Shown here: piece by piece, positions 38,015-46,108 of the stretch
Layout of the letters: every line of letters starts with the position of its first letter
How positions within the stretch are numbered: position 1 is the stretch's first letter
Position numbers and translations under genes: made by a program
Notes under the pieces: generated by a model
What the model was told of the DNA's origin: nothing
What the model saw: the letters and a program-made list of their open reading frames with translations, nothing else
The model's database searches: none
NCBI RefSeq assembly: GCF_014196305.1
Contig: NZ_JACIDJ010000003.1
Span: 1-64,000, forward strand
Source: Roseococcus suduntuyensis
GTDB taxonomy: Bacteria > Pseudomonadota > Alphaproteobacteria > Acetobacterales > Acetobacteraceae
Length of the DNA stretch: 64,000 nucleotides
Direction: 5' to 3'

Positions 38015-38884
38015 TCACGGGTTGGCCGCGTTGCGAATCACCTGTCGCACCCCGCCCGCGGCCTCCTGCGCGGCGGCGAAGGCGATATCGCCCCAGAAAC
38101 CATTGAGCCGCCCGGCCGGCACCTCGTTCAATTGCAGCACGCGCCCCAGCTCATGCCCGTCGCGGCGCGAGACGATCCATTGGATCTCCACGCGCTCGGT
38201 GCGCGGCGCGGGGGCGGGGACGACACTGACCTCGGCGGTGACGGCGAAGGCCGCGCCATCCGCGATGTCCTGCACCACATAGCCCTGGGCGGACAGGAAT
38301 TCGCGCAGCCTGGCCGTCAGTGCCTGGTTGCCATCGCCCGGCGCGCCGGTGGCGGGCAGCAGGCGCACGCGGTCTGGCCCCGCCGCCAGCGCCGCCGGCG
38401 AGGCCGAGGCGCGCGCCGCCTGGATGCCCAGGATGAGCTGCGCGACCTTCGCCCCCGCATCGGAGGCCACGGCATCGAGGGTCGGCTGCTCGGCCGCCGC
38501 CCAGGCGGCGACAGGCACCAGGTTGCCGCCCACGCTGCCCTGCGGGCGCCCATCGGCGTCCAGCAGCCGGTAGATGGGGCGCACCGTGCCGCCCTGGTTC
38601 TCGGCCAGGATGACGAGGCGCCAGTCGAGCGGCAGGGGCGGCCTGGCGGTGGCGGGCACATCACCCGCCTGCAGGGCGGTGCTGACCGCCTCGGCCAGCC
38701 GCGCGGCATCGGCGGAGGGCAGCAGCGCGGCCTCGGGCGGCGGAATGGCGATGCGGACGGCCAGCGGCCGCGACAGCCAGGGCGCCGCCCCGCCCGGATT
38801 GCCCCAATGCGGCGGCCGCGGCTCTATCCCGCAGGCGGAGAGCAGCAGCGCCAGAGCGGCCAGCAGGAGGCTACGCGATGACAC
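38015..38884 (-). CDS. Outer-membrane-type lipoprotein, function unknown
   Basis: 289 aa. A type II signal ends in the lipobox LLSAC (Cys18). The mature part starts GIEPRPPHWGNPGG, with no Asp at +2, so outer-membrane sorting is expected. The rest is a soluble domain with two similar halves of strand-rich sequence (PLDWRLVILAENQGG and VTAEVSVVPAPAPRTERVEIQW), ending FAAAQEAAGGVRQVI. No named family. It is downstream of pgeF, midA and lgt; lgt makes the enzyme that acylates such proteins. Confidence 0.7.
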   Translation of the reverse strand: MSSRSLLLAALALLLSACGIEPRPPHWGNPGGAAPWLSRPLAVRIAIPPPEAALLPSADAARLAEAVSTALQAGDVPATARPPLPLDWRLVILAENQGGTVRPIYRLLDADGRPQGSVGGNLVPVAAWAAAEQPTLDAVASDAGAKVAQLILGIQAARASASPAALAAGPDRVRLLPATGAPGDGNQALTARLREFLSAQGYVVQDIADGAAFAVTAEVSVVPAPAPRTERVEIQWIVSRRDGHELGRVLQLNEVPAGRLNGFWGDIAFAAAQEAAGGVRQVIRNAANP

Positions 38885-38939
38885 AGGAGACCATCGCGGT
38901 CAGCAGCAGCAGGGCGAGGAAGATGATCATGTAGGGCAT
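38871..38939 (-). CDS. 22-residue hydrophobic peptide (candidate)
   Basis: The reading frame MPYMIIFLALLLLTAMVSCVIA sits in the 62-bp gap between the pgeF stop and the lipoprotein start, and its stop overlaps the lipoprotein start by 14 bp. It would be a single membrane helix. No good Shine-Dalgarno precedes it. It may be a translated leader that couples lipoprotein expression, or chance. Confidence 0.3.
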   Translation of the reverse strand: MPYMIIFLALLLLTAMVSCVIA

Positions 38940-38946
38940 GGCGGAT

Positions 38947-39672
38947 TCATAGCATGATGGCGGAAAGCTGATGTCCAAGGGGTCCGCCGCCCGCCAGGGT
39001 GCGGCGGCGGTGGCTGAAGAAGCGGTCCTCCTCGGCCAGCGTGTCCACGCCCAGCACGAGCGCCGCGCCGATGCCCGAAAGGCGGTGGGCGCAATAGCCG
39101 GCCAGGTCGAACTGGAAATGCGCGGCGTCGCGGCCGGGGGCGAAGAAGCGCGCGTCGCCCACCGCGTCCCGCAAATCGGCCCGCACCTCATAGCTCGGCT
39201 GGGCGATGCAGGGGCCGATGACGGCGGTGATGCGTTGGGGTTCGGCGCCCAGCTTCACCATGGCGTCCACGGTCGCCTCCAGCACGCCCGCCACCGCGCC
39301 GCGCCATCCGGCATGGGCGGCGCCGGCCACGCCGGCCACGGGGTCATGGAAGAGCACGGGCGCGCAATCGGCGGTGATGATGCCGAGTGCCAGGCCCGGG
39401 CGGTCGGTGACCAGCGCATCGGCCTCGAGCAGGCTGGTCCATTCCGGTTCCGCCTCCACCACGGCAGGGCCATGGACCTGCCGCAGCGAGACGAGCCGCG
39501 CCGCGCCCAGCGCCGCCGTGGCCCGCGCCCGGTTCTCGGCGACATTCGCCGGGTCGTCATCGCCGCGCAGCCCGCAATTCAGCGAGGCATAGCCACCGCC
39601 CGAGACGCCGCCGCGCCGGGTGAAGAAGCCGTGCCGGGCCGTGAGCGCGCCATGGGTCAGGTATTCGGCCAT
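38947..39672 (-). CDS. pgeF: PgeF/YfiH (LACC1-type) protein
   Basis: 241 aa. The family has been described as a peptidoglycan editing factor and as a copper-independent purine nucleoside phosphorylase/adenosine deaminase. Zinc-site residues are recognisable in TADCAPVLF (Cys), GAAHAGWRGAVAGVL (His) and GPCIAQPSYEV. It begins immediately after the midA stop. The lgt-midA-pgeF order is common in alphaproteobacteria. Confidence 0.94.
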   Translation of the reverse strand: MAEYLTHGALTARHGFFTRRGGVSGGGYASLNCGLRGDDDPANVAENRARATAALGAARLVSLRQVHGPAVVEAEPEWTSLLEADALVTDRPGLALGIITADCAPVLFHDPVAGVAGAAHAGWRGAVAGVLEATVDAMVKLGAEPQRITAVIGPCIAQPSYEVRADLRDAVGDARFFAPGRDAAHFQFDLAGYCAHRLSGIGAALVLGVDTLAEEDRFFSHRRRTLAGGGPLGHQLSAIML

Positions 39673-40638
39673 TCAGTTCTCGAAGCCTGCCGGAGTGGGA
39701 AGGGCAGGGTGCGCCAGGGCCAGCGCCTTGAACAGCCGCCCCATGCCCTCGGGCGCGACGAGGCGCTGGGCGGCGGCCAGGATGGCCCCCGCCTGGGCGG
39801 GTGCGGCGCGCGCCAGCATGGCCGAGCGCGCCATCAGCCCCAGGCGTTGCAGGAAGACGCCCATCGGGATCGGGCCATGGGCGGCGGCGCCCGCGTCGCG
39901 CGCGGCCGCGGCGAGGCCCGCGAAATCCACATGGGCGGTGATGTCCACCGTGCCGGGCTCGGCCAGCGGGTCGGCGGGGGCGTTGTCGCGCAGGGCCTGA
40001 AGGGTGTCGCCCAGGCCGGATTCCGCCGGGCCGTAGTCGAGGATCAGCGCGGCGCCGCCTTCGTGCGCCAGCCGCGCGGCGAGGCTCTTGGTCAGTGCGG
40101 AACCGGCCTCGCAGACCTCGCGCACCGCGCCTTCGGGCGCCTCGCCCTGGTCCTCGGCCGGATGTTCCACGAAGGCGCCTCCGGCCACGAAACGCTCCGT
40201 CCAAGCCGTGCCCCGGCGGACGAATTGCCGGATGGGCAGGGCGTCGAAGAACTCGTTGGCGACCAGGATCATTGGGCCGGGGGGCAAGGTGCTGGCGTCG
40301 TCATGCCAGGTGGCGGCAAGGCGGCGGGCCTGTTCCGCGCGCAGCAGGGGCGAGGCCTCGACCAGGTGCAGGTCCAGTGCCGCCGCGAATTGCGGCACCA
40401 TCTCGCGCACCGCGCGCAGCGCATCGGCCATCAGCGTGCCGCGCCCGGGGCCGAGTTCGGCCAGCACCACCCGCGACGGCGCGCCCATCGCCTGCCAGGT
40501 GACGGCGCACCACAGGCCCAGGCACTCGCCGAAGGCCTGGCCCATCTCGGGGGCGGTGGTGAAGTCGCGGCCCAGGCCGGCACGCTGCCCGTAATAGGCG
40601 GCGCCCGCGCGGGCCATGAAGGCGTCGAGGCGCTCCAT
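39673..40638 (-). CDS. MidA/NDUFAF7-like SAM-dependent methyltransferase
   Basis: 321 aa. The SAM pocket is at VVLAELGPGRGTLMADAL (about 57-74), followed by the family blocks DFTTAPEMGQAFGE near the N-terminus, VANEFFDALPIRQF, ILDYGP and DITAHVDF. Mitochondrial relatives methylate an arginine of complex I; the bacterial substrate is unsettled. Its start overlaps the lgt stop by one base (TGATG), so it is translationally coupled. Confidence 0.9.
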   Translation of the reverse strand: MERLDAFMARAGAAYYGQRAGLGRDFTTAPEMGQAFGECLGLWCAVTWQAMGAPSRVVLAELGPGRGTLMADALRAVREMVPQFAAALDLHLVEASPLLRAEQARRLAATWHDDASTLPPGPMILVANEFFDALPIRQFVRRGTAWTERFVAGGAFVEHPAEDQGEAPEGAVREVCEAGSALTKSLAARLAHEGGAALILDYGPAESGLGDTLQALRDNAPADPLAEPGTVDITAHVDFAGLAAAARDAGAAAHGPIPMGVFLQRLGLMARSAMLARAAPAQAGAILAAAQRLVAPEGMGRLFKALALAHPALPTPAGFEN

Positions 40639-41426
40639 CAGCCGGCGCGGCGGGCGCGCAGGATGAGGAACAGACCCACCAGGATCATCGGCAGGGACAG
40701 CAACTGCCCCATGGTGGAACCGGCCAGCAGGAAGCCAAGGTTGTCGTCCGGCTGGCGGAAGAACTCACCGATGCTGCGCGCCACGCCATAGCCCGCGATG
40801 AGCGTGCCTGTCAGCAGCCCCGGCCGCGCACGGTTGGCCCGGACCGACCACAGGGCCAACATGACCAGGAACAGCGCCACGCCTTCCAGCCCCGCCTGGT
40901 AGAGCTGGCTCGGGTGGCGGGGCAGTTGCAGCGGGTCGTGCGGGAAGACCATGGCCCAGGGCACGCTGGCCGGCCGTCCCCACAGCTCGCCATTGATGAA
41001 GTTCGCGATGCGCCCGAAGAAGAGGCCGATGGGCACGACCACGGCCACGCGGTCGCCAAAGGCCAGCGGGTTCAGCTTTTCCGCCCGGCAGAACAGCAAC
41101 GCGGCGACGATGACCCCCAACGCCCCGCCATGGAAGGCCATGCCCCCCTGCCAGACCATCAGCGCCTCCAGCGGGTTCTGGAGGTAGTAGGCCGGCCGGT
41201 AGAACAGCACATAGCCGAGCCGCCCGCCGATGATGATGCCGAGCGTGGCCCAGGTGACGAAATCATCCATCTGCCGCGCCGTGCCGGCGGCGGGCGCGGC
41301 CTCCACCAGCCGCCGCGCCACGCGCCAGCCGATGACGATGCCGGCGATATAGGCCAGCGCATACCAGCGGATGCCGATGGGCCCGATCTGCAGGGCCACG
41401 GGGTCTATCTGGGGAAAGGGGATCAT
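40638..41426 (-). CDS. lgt: Prolipoprotein diacylglyceryl transferase
   Basis: 262 aa, seven membrane segments. It attaches diacylglycerol to the lipobox Cys of preprolipoproteins. The Lgt signature lies in GRIANFINGELWGRP (about 140-154), with HGG in MAFHGGALG and RHPSQLYQAGLEG. The ATG at 41426 gives the normal N-terminus; a longer frame upstream is not supported. It serves the several lipoproteins in this window. Confidence 0.97.
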   Translation of the reverse strand: MIPFPQIDPVALQIGPIGIRWYALAYIAGIVIGWRVARRLVEAAPAAGTARQMDDFVTWATLGIIIGGRLGYVLFYRPAYYLQNPLEALMVWQGGMAFHGGALGVIVAALLFCRAEKLNPLAFGDRVAVVVPIGLFFGRIANFINGELWGRPASVPWAMVFPHDPLQLPRHPSQLYQAGLEGVALFLVMLALWSVRANRARPGLLTGTLIAGYGVARSIGEFFRQPDDNLGFLLAGSTMGQLLSLPMILVGLFLILRARRAG

Positions 41427-41466
41427 GCGCGGAGCGATAGCCCGGAACGACGCGCCCGACGAGGGT

Positions 41467-42297
41467 TCAGGGCGCGCGCAGCACCGCGGCACAGGCGGCG
41501 GGCAGGGCCGGCGGGGGTCCGGGGCGGGCGGGGCGTGGCGGCGGGCGACGGGCCTCCTCGCTCAGCCACCAGTCGAGGCTCGCGTCGCAGCCATCGCCGG
41601 CTGGGATGGGCGGGGCCTGCTGGCAGGTGGGATCGCCGGGGGCGCAGCGCAGGCGGATGTGCATGTGGCTGTCATGCCCGCGCCAGGGCCGTACCCGGCG
41701 CAGCCAGGCCTCGCCGCGATGGGCGGCGCAGAGGCTGCGCTTGATGCCGTGGTTGACAATTACGCGGTCCACGCCCGGATGTTCCGCCGCCTGGCGGATC
41801 AGCGCCGCGTGGCGGGCGGTGAAGTGGCGTGGGTCCACCGCCGACTGGTCGGGCAGCACCAGCGAGGTGATGCGGATCTCCTCCCGCGCCGCGCGCGGCT
41901 GGCGGGCTTTCGGCAGCAGGTCCAGCCAGATGTCCACGTCGAGGCCCGTCTGGTGGCTCACATGGCCCCAGGGCATGGGGCCGCCGCGTGGTTGGGCGAG
42001 ATCGCCGATCCAGAGGTCGGGGTAGCCACGCCGCTGCGCCTCGGCCGCGAATTCCTGCACGAAGCGGATGGTGACGGGGTGGCCCCAGTGCCGGTTGCGC
42101 GAGACGCGCACCGCCTGGTAGCCCACCCCCTCCAGCGGCAATTGCACCCCGCCCGCCAGGCAACCCAGCGAGGCCCCGCCGATGGAACGCGCGGGGCCGG
42201 CCGCCGGCCCCGGCACCTCGGCCCAGGCATTGCTGCGTGGGGCCTGCGCCTGGGCCGGCAGGGTCAGCGCCAGAAGCAGAAGCACCGCGCGGATCAT
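41467..42297 (-). CDS. mepA: Penicillin-insensitive murein endopeptidase
   Basis: 276 aa, signal peptide MIRAVLLLLALTLPAQAQA. Peptidase family M74 (LAS type). Zinc ligands fit HVSHQTGLDVDIWL (about 109-122) and HSHMHIRLRC (about 213-222). It cleaves D-Ala-mDAP cross-links in the periplasm. The C-terminus adds a Pro/Arg-rich tail after the Cys-containing GDGCDASLDWWL block. Its ATG overlaps the hldE stop (ATGA), so the two are co-translated. Confidence 0.94.
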   Translation of the reverse strand: MIRAVLLLLALTLPAQAQAPRSNAWAEVPGPAAGPARSIGGASLGCLAGGVQLPLEGVGYQAVRVSRNRHWGHPVTIRFVQEFAAEAQRRGYPDLWIGDLAQPRGGPMPWGHVSHQTGLDVDIWLDLLPKARQPRAAREEIRITSLVLPDQSAVDPRHFTARHAALIRQAAEHPGVDRVIVNHGIKRSLCAAHRGEAWLRRVRPWRGHDSHMHIRLRCAPGDPTCQQAPPIPAGDGCDASLDWWLSEEARRPPPRPARPGPPPALPAACAAVLRAP

Positions 42298-43694
42298 GAG
42301 CGCATCCTCTCGACCATGCCGGTGGTGGAGCGGCCGGGCAGCAATTCCAGCAGCACCGTCCGCCCGCCCCAGGAGGCGATTTCGGGCGCGCCCACCACAT
42401 CCTCGATGCGGTAATCCTGGCCCTTGAACAGCACGTCCGGTCGAAGGGCGAGGATGGCCTCCAGCGGCGTGTCCTCCGCGAAGCCTACCACCAAGTCCAC
42501 GGCGGCCAGCGCGCCGATCACGGCGGCGCGGTCGGCGAGCGTGTTGATAGGGCGCGCGGGACCCTTCAGCCGTGTCACCGAGGCATCGTCGTTCAGCGCC
42601 ACCACCAGACGGTCGCAATGGGCGCGGGCGGCGCGCAGCAGGCCGACATGGCCCGCATGCAGCAGGTCGAAGCAGCCATTGGCGAAGCCGACGCGCAGCC
42701 CCTGCGCCTGCCAGGCGGCCACCTGCCGCGCGGCCTCGGGCCAGGTGAGCAGCGCGCCGTCACCCTCGCGCAGCGCGGCCTCCAGCTCCGCCAGCGAACA
42801 GGTCGCGGTGCCGATCTTGCCCACCACCACACCCGCCGCCGCATTGGCCGCGCGCATGGCGCCCTCCAGCGACAACCCGCTGGCCACCCCCAGCGCCAGG
42901 GTCGCGATGACCGTGTCGCCCGCGCCCGAAACGTCGAACACCTCGCGCGCCATGGCGGGGATGAGGGTGGCCGGCGCGTCGCGCGGCACCAGCATCATGC
43001 CCTTCTCGCTGCGCGTGGCGAGGATGGCGCGGGCCTCGATGCGGGTGAGCAGGTGGCGGGCCGCGCCCTCGCATTCGGCATCGGTGGCGACGGGCATTCC
43101 CGCCGCCTCGGCCAACTCCCCGGCATTGGGTGTGAGCACATCCACCCCGGCATAGCGCGCGAAGTCGCGCCCCTTGGGGTCGGCCAGGACGGGGATGCCG
43201 CGGGCGCGGGCGCCGACGATGGCGGCCGCGATCACGGCAGGCGGCAGGGTGCCCTTGGCGTAGTCGGACAGCACCACGGCCTGGGCGCCGTCCAGCGCGG
43301 CGGGCAGGGCCTCCAGCAGGGCGGCGGCGTCCGTGAGCGGCGCGGCGTCCTCCTCATCCACCCGCACCACCTGCTGGCGGCCGGCGATGACGCGCAGCTT
43401 CACGGGCGTCATCCGGCCCGGGACGCGCAGAAGTTGCGCGGCGGGGCCGAGCAGCGCGGCCAGTTCCGCGCCGGCCGCATCGGCGCCGATGGCGGCCAGC
43501 AACAGCACCTCGCCGCCCAGCGCCTGGATGTTGCGCGCCACATTGCCCGCGCCGCCCGCCATGGCGCGGCGTTCGGAGAGGCGCACCACCGGCACCGGCG
43601 CCTCGGGCGAAAGGCGCCCCGCCGCGCCATAGACGAAGCGGTCCAGCATCACATCGCCGAGAACGAGGACGCGGCGTCCCGAGGGGTCGAACAT
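42294..43694 (-). CDS. hldE: Bifunctional heptose 7-phosphate kinase / heptose 1-phosphate adenylyltransferase
   Basis: 466 aa, making ADP-heptose for LPS inner core. The N-terminal ribokinase-type domain (1 to about 310) shows GGAGNVARNIQALGG and the catalytic FDVSGAGDTVIA. The C-terminal nucleotidyltransferase domain starts at GFANGCFDLLHAGHV (about 340) and ends with a KGQDYRIEDVVGAPE segment. Other ADP-heptose genes (gmhA, gmhB, hldD) are not in the window. Confidence 0.96.
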   Translation of the reverse strand: MFDPSGRRVLVLGDVMLDRFVYGAAGRLSPEAPVPVVRLSERRAMAGGAGNVARNIQALGGEVLLLAAIGADAAGAELAALLGPAAQLLRVPGRMTPVKLRVIAGRQQVVRVDEEDAAPLTDAAALLEALPAALDGAQAVVLSDYAKGTLPPAVIAAAIVGARARGIPVLADPKGRDFARYAGVDVLTPNAGELAEAAGMPVATDAECEGAARHLLTRIEARAILATRSEKGMMLVPRDAPATLIPAMAREVFDVSGAGDTVIATLALGVASGLSLEGAMRAANAAAGVVVGKIGTATCSLAELEAALREGDGALLTWPEAARQVAAWQAQGLRVGFANGCFDLLHAGHVGLLRAARAHCDRLVVALNDDASVTRLKGPARPINTLADRAAVIGALAAVDLVVGFAEDTPLEAILALRPDVLFKGQDYRIEDVVGAPEIASWGGRTVLLELLPGRSTTGMVERMRS

Positions 43695-43722
43695 GCGCCC
43701 TGTTTACGCCCTGGCGCCCCCA

Positions 43723-43757
43723 GGGGCGAGGGGTCGGCGAGGGGTGGGCGAGGGGTG
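43723..43757 (+). repeat. Three 11-bp iterons forming a G-quadruplex-type motif
   Basis: GGCGAGGGGT occurs three times at 11-bp spacing (43725, 43736, 43747). The stretch has four GGGG runs (43723-43726, 43730-43733, 43741-43744, 43752-43755) with loops of 3, 7 and 7 nt, a standard intramolecular G4 pattern on the plus strand. It lies in the 121-bp gap between divergent hldE and the SDR gene, so it may bind a regulator with one-turn spacing or fold. Confidence 0.7.
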
Positions 43758-43815
43758 GCTTCACGCGCGCCCCCGGCCCCGCCACCATCGCGCCCACGCA
43801 ACGGGAGGACATGCC

Positions 43816-44601
43816 ATGCAGATTTCCATCGAGGGCCGACGCGCGCTCATCACCGGGGGCTCGAAGGGGCTGGGGCTGGCCATGGGCCTCGCCTTCGCCC
43901 GCGCGGGCGGGCATGTCGCGCTGGTGGCCCGCGGCGCCGAGGCTCTGGCCGCCGCCAAGGCCGAGATCGAGGCCGCCGCCCCCACCGCGAAGGTGGCCGC
44001 CATCGCCGGCGACATCCGCCAGGCCAGCGAATGCGTGCGCCTGCACGCCGAGGCCGAGGCCGCCATCGGGCCCATCGACATCCTGGTGAACAATGCCGGC
44101 ACCTCGCAGCGCGGGCCCTTCCTCGATATCAGCGACGCGCTCTGGCAGGACGACTTGGACCTGAAGCTGATGGCCGCCGTGCGCTTCTGCCGCGCCGTGC
44201 TGCCGGGCATGCGGGCACGCAAATGGGGCCGGATCATCAATGTGCTGAACATCGGGGCCAAGGCGCCGCTGGCCACCTCCACGCCCACCAGCGTCTCGCG
44301 CGCGGCGGGCATGGCGCTGACCAAGGCGCTGGCGAATGAATATGCGCCCGACAATATCCTGGTGAACGCCATGCTGGTCGGCATCATCGAGAGCGACCAA
44401 TGGGTGCGCCGCCACGCGGCCGACAAGCGCAACATCACCTGGGAGGAATGGAAGGAAGAACAGGGCCGCGTCGTGCCGCTGGGCCGAATCGGCAAGCCGG
44501 AGGAATTCGCCTCCCTCGCTTTGCTGCTGGCGAGCGAGCAGGGCGGCTACATCACCGGCACCGCCATCAATGTGGATGGGGGTCGCAGCCCGGTGGTGTG
44601 A
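43816..44601 (+). CDS. SDR-family oxidoreductase with altered catalytic motif
   Basis: 261 aa. The cofactor loop TGGSKGLG (13-20), NNAG motif (about 92-95) and C-terminal GGYITGTAINVDGG are classical SDR. The usual YxxxK is replaced by Thr158-S-V-S-Arg162, and the Ser strand reads NVLNIGAK. So the normal proton-relay Tyr and Lys are both absent, unless another Tyr substitutes. GGAGGA lies 6 nt before the ATG. It is divergent from hldE and followed by the transporter operon after a hairpin. Confidence 0.85.
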   Translation: MQISIEGRRALITGGSKGLGLAMGLAFARAGGHVALVARGAEALAAAKAEIEAAAPTAKVAAIAGDIRQASECVRLHAEAEAAIGPIDILVNNAGTSQRGPFLDISDALWQDDLDLKLMAAVRFCRAVLPGMRARKWGRIINVLNIGAKAPLATSTPTSVSRAAGMALTKALANEYAPDNILVNAMLVGIIESDQWVRRHAADKRNITWEEWKEEQGRVVPLGRIGKPEEFASLALLLASEQGGYITGTAINVDGGRSPVV

Positions 44602-44652
44602 GGGGCCTGGATTGGGCAGGCGTTACCCACTCTGCCCTGAAATGATGCAAAA

Positions 44653-44688
44653 GGGCGGCAGGGCCCGGAGATTTCGCCCCTGCCGCCC
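44653..44688. terminator. 11-bp hairpin between SDR and transporter genes
   Basis: GGGCGGCAGGG (44653-44663) pairs perfectly with CCCTGCCGCCC (44678-44688) around a 14-nt loop. An A-run (CAAAA) precedes the stem on the plus strand, so a U-run exists only for leftward transcripts. It lies 52 bp after the SDR stop, and probably acts as a GC-rich terminator or barrier. Confidence 0.6.
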
Positions 44689-44717
44689 GCTCTAGCGGCA
44701 TGCACTCGAACCAATCT

Positions 44718-44746
44718 CATGGAGACCAGCCCAGGGAGTCTCCATG
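44718..44746 (+). promoter_or_regulatory. Start-codon hairpin of the cyanate-type binding protein
   Basis: CATGGAGAC (44718-44726) pairs perfectly with GTCTCCATG (44738-44746), and the latter contains the ATG start of the binding-protein gene. The likely Shine-Dalgarno AGGGAG (44733-44738) lies almost wholly in the 11-nt loop. Such an arrangement can limit or regulate initiation. Confidence 0.55.
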
Positions 44747-46105
44747 GCCCGCATGTTCCGCCGCGACCCTGTCCTCGATGTCTGCGCCTGCGGGGTGGGC
44801 CACCCGGCCGCCTTCGCCTGCGCCCCGGAGGCCCCGCCCGACGGCACGGGCGAGATGGGCCGTGTCGTCAACGAGGCGGCGCTGCGCGCGGCCTTCCCCA
44901 ATGCGGCAACACGGCGCGGGCTGCTCTCCCTCTTCGGCGCGGGCACGCTGCTGTCGGCGCTGGAGGGCGTGCTGCCGCTGGGGAATGTGCGCGAGGCGCT
45001 GGCCCAGGGCACGCCGGCCGCGGCCCCTGAGAAGCGCGACCTCAAGATCGGCTTCATCCCCATCACCTGCGCGACCCCCATCATCATGGCGGATCCGATG
45101 GGCTTCTATCGCCGCCATGGGCTGAACGTGGAGGTGATCCGCACCGCGGGCTGGGCCGTGATCCGCGACCGCGCCATCGCGCGTGAATATGACGCGGCGC
45201 ATATGCTGGCGCCCATGCCGGTGGCGATGTCGCTGGGGGTGGGCGTGGCCAACCCCATCCCGTTTGCCGTCGCCGCGATCGAGAACATCAATGGCCAGGC
45301 GATCACGCTGGCCAACAAGCACCGCGACAAGCGCAACCCACGCGACTGGCGCGGCTTCCGCTTCGCCGTGCCCTTCGACTTCTCCATCCACAACTACCTG
45401 CTGCGCGCCTATGTGGCGGAGGCGGGGCTCGACCCCGACCGCGACATCCAGATCCGCTCCGTGCCGCCGCCCGAGATGGTGGCCAATCTCCGCGCCGACA
45501 ACATCGACGGCTTCCTGGGGCCGGACCCCTTCAACCAGCGCGCGGTGTTCGACGGGGTGGGCTTCATCCACATCCTGACGCGCGAGCTGTGGGACGGGCA
45601 CCCCTGCTGCGCCTTCGCCGTGCCGCGCAGCATGATCACGGACACGCCCAACACCTATGCGGCCCTTCTGCGCGCCATCGTGGAGGCCACGGCCCATTCG
45701 AACGACCCCGCCAACCGGGTGGCGGTGGCGCAGGCCATCCATGGGCCCAACTACCTCAACCAGCCGCTGACCGTGGTGCAGCAGGTGCTGACCGGCACCT
45801 TCGCCGATGGGCTGGGCGGGGTGCAGCGCGTGCCGCAGCGCATCGGCTTCGACCCCTATCCCTGGCATTCCATGGCCGTCTGGATCCTGACGCAGATGCG
45901 CCGCTGGAACCAGTTGCAGCGCGACGTGGACTGGGCGGCGGTGGCCGAGCAGACCTTCCTGGCCCTCGATGCCGGCCGCGCCATGCGCGACCTGGGCCTG
46001 ACCGTGCCCGAGAGCCCGATGCGCAACGAGACCATCCTCGGCCGCACCTTCGACCCGCGCCAGCCCGAGGCCTATATGGCGAGCTTCGCCATCCGCCGGA
46101 ACTGA
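44744..46105 (+). CDS. NrtA/CmpA-type ABC transporter binding protein
   Basis: 453 aa. It matches the nitrate/bicarbonate/cyanate receptor family: DLKIGFIPITCATPIIMADP, MVANLRADNIDGFLGPDPFNQRA and GHPCCAF blocks. A Tat-type signal (RRGLLSLFGAG, Arg57-Arg58) is internal. It is preceded by an approximately 55-residue extension with Cys14, Cys16, His20 and Cys26 (CACGVGHPAAFAC). Cleavage is likely near ALAQ (about 87). With permease, ATPase and cyanase following, cyanate is the favoured ligand; nitrate cannot be excluded, but no nitrate reductase is here. Confidence 0.88.
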   Translation: MARMFRRDPVLDVCACGVGHPAAFACAPEAPPDGTGEMGRVVNEAALRAAFPNAATRRGLLSLFGAGTLLSALEGVLPLGNVREALAQGTPAAAPEKRDLKIGFIPITCATPIIMADPMGFYRRHGLNVEVIRTAGWAVIRDRAIAREYDAAHMLAPMPVAMSLGVGVANPIPFAVAAIENINGQAITLANKHRDKRNPRDWRGFRFAVPFDFSIHNYLLRAYVAEAGLDPDRDIQIRSVPPPEMVANLRADNIDGFLGPDPFNQRAVFDGVGFIHILTRELWDGHPCCAFAVPRSMITDTPNTYAALLRAIVEATAHSNDPANRVAVAQAIHGPNYLNQPLTVVQQVLTGTFADGLGGVQRVPQRIGFDPYPWHSMAVWILTQMRRWNQLQRDVDWAAVAEQTFLALDAGRAMRDLGLTVPESPMRNETILGRTFDPRQPEAYMASFAIRRN

Positions 46106-46108
46106 GCC

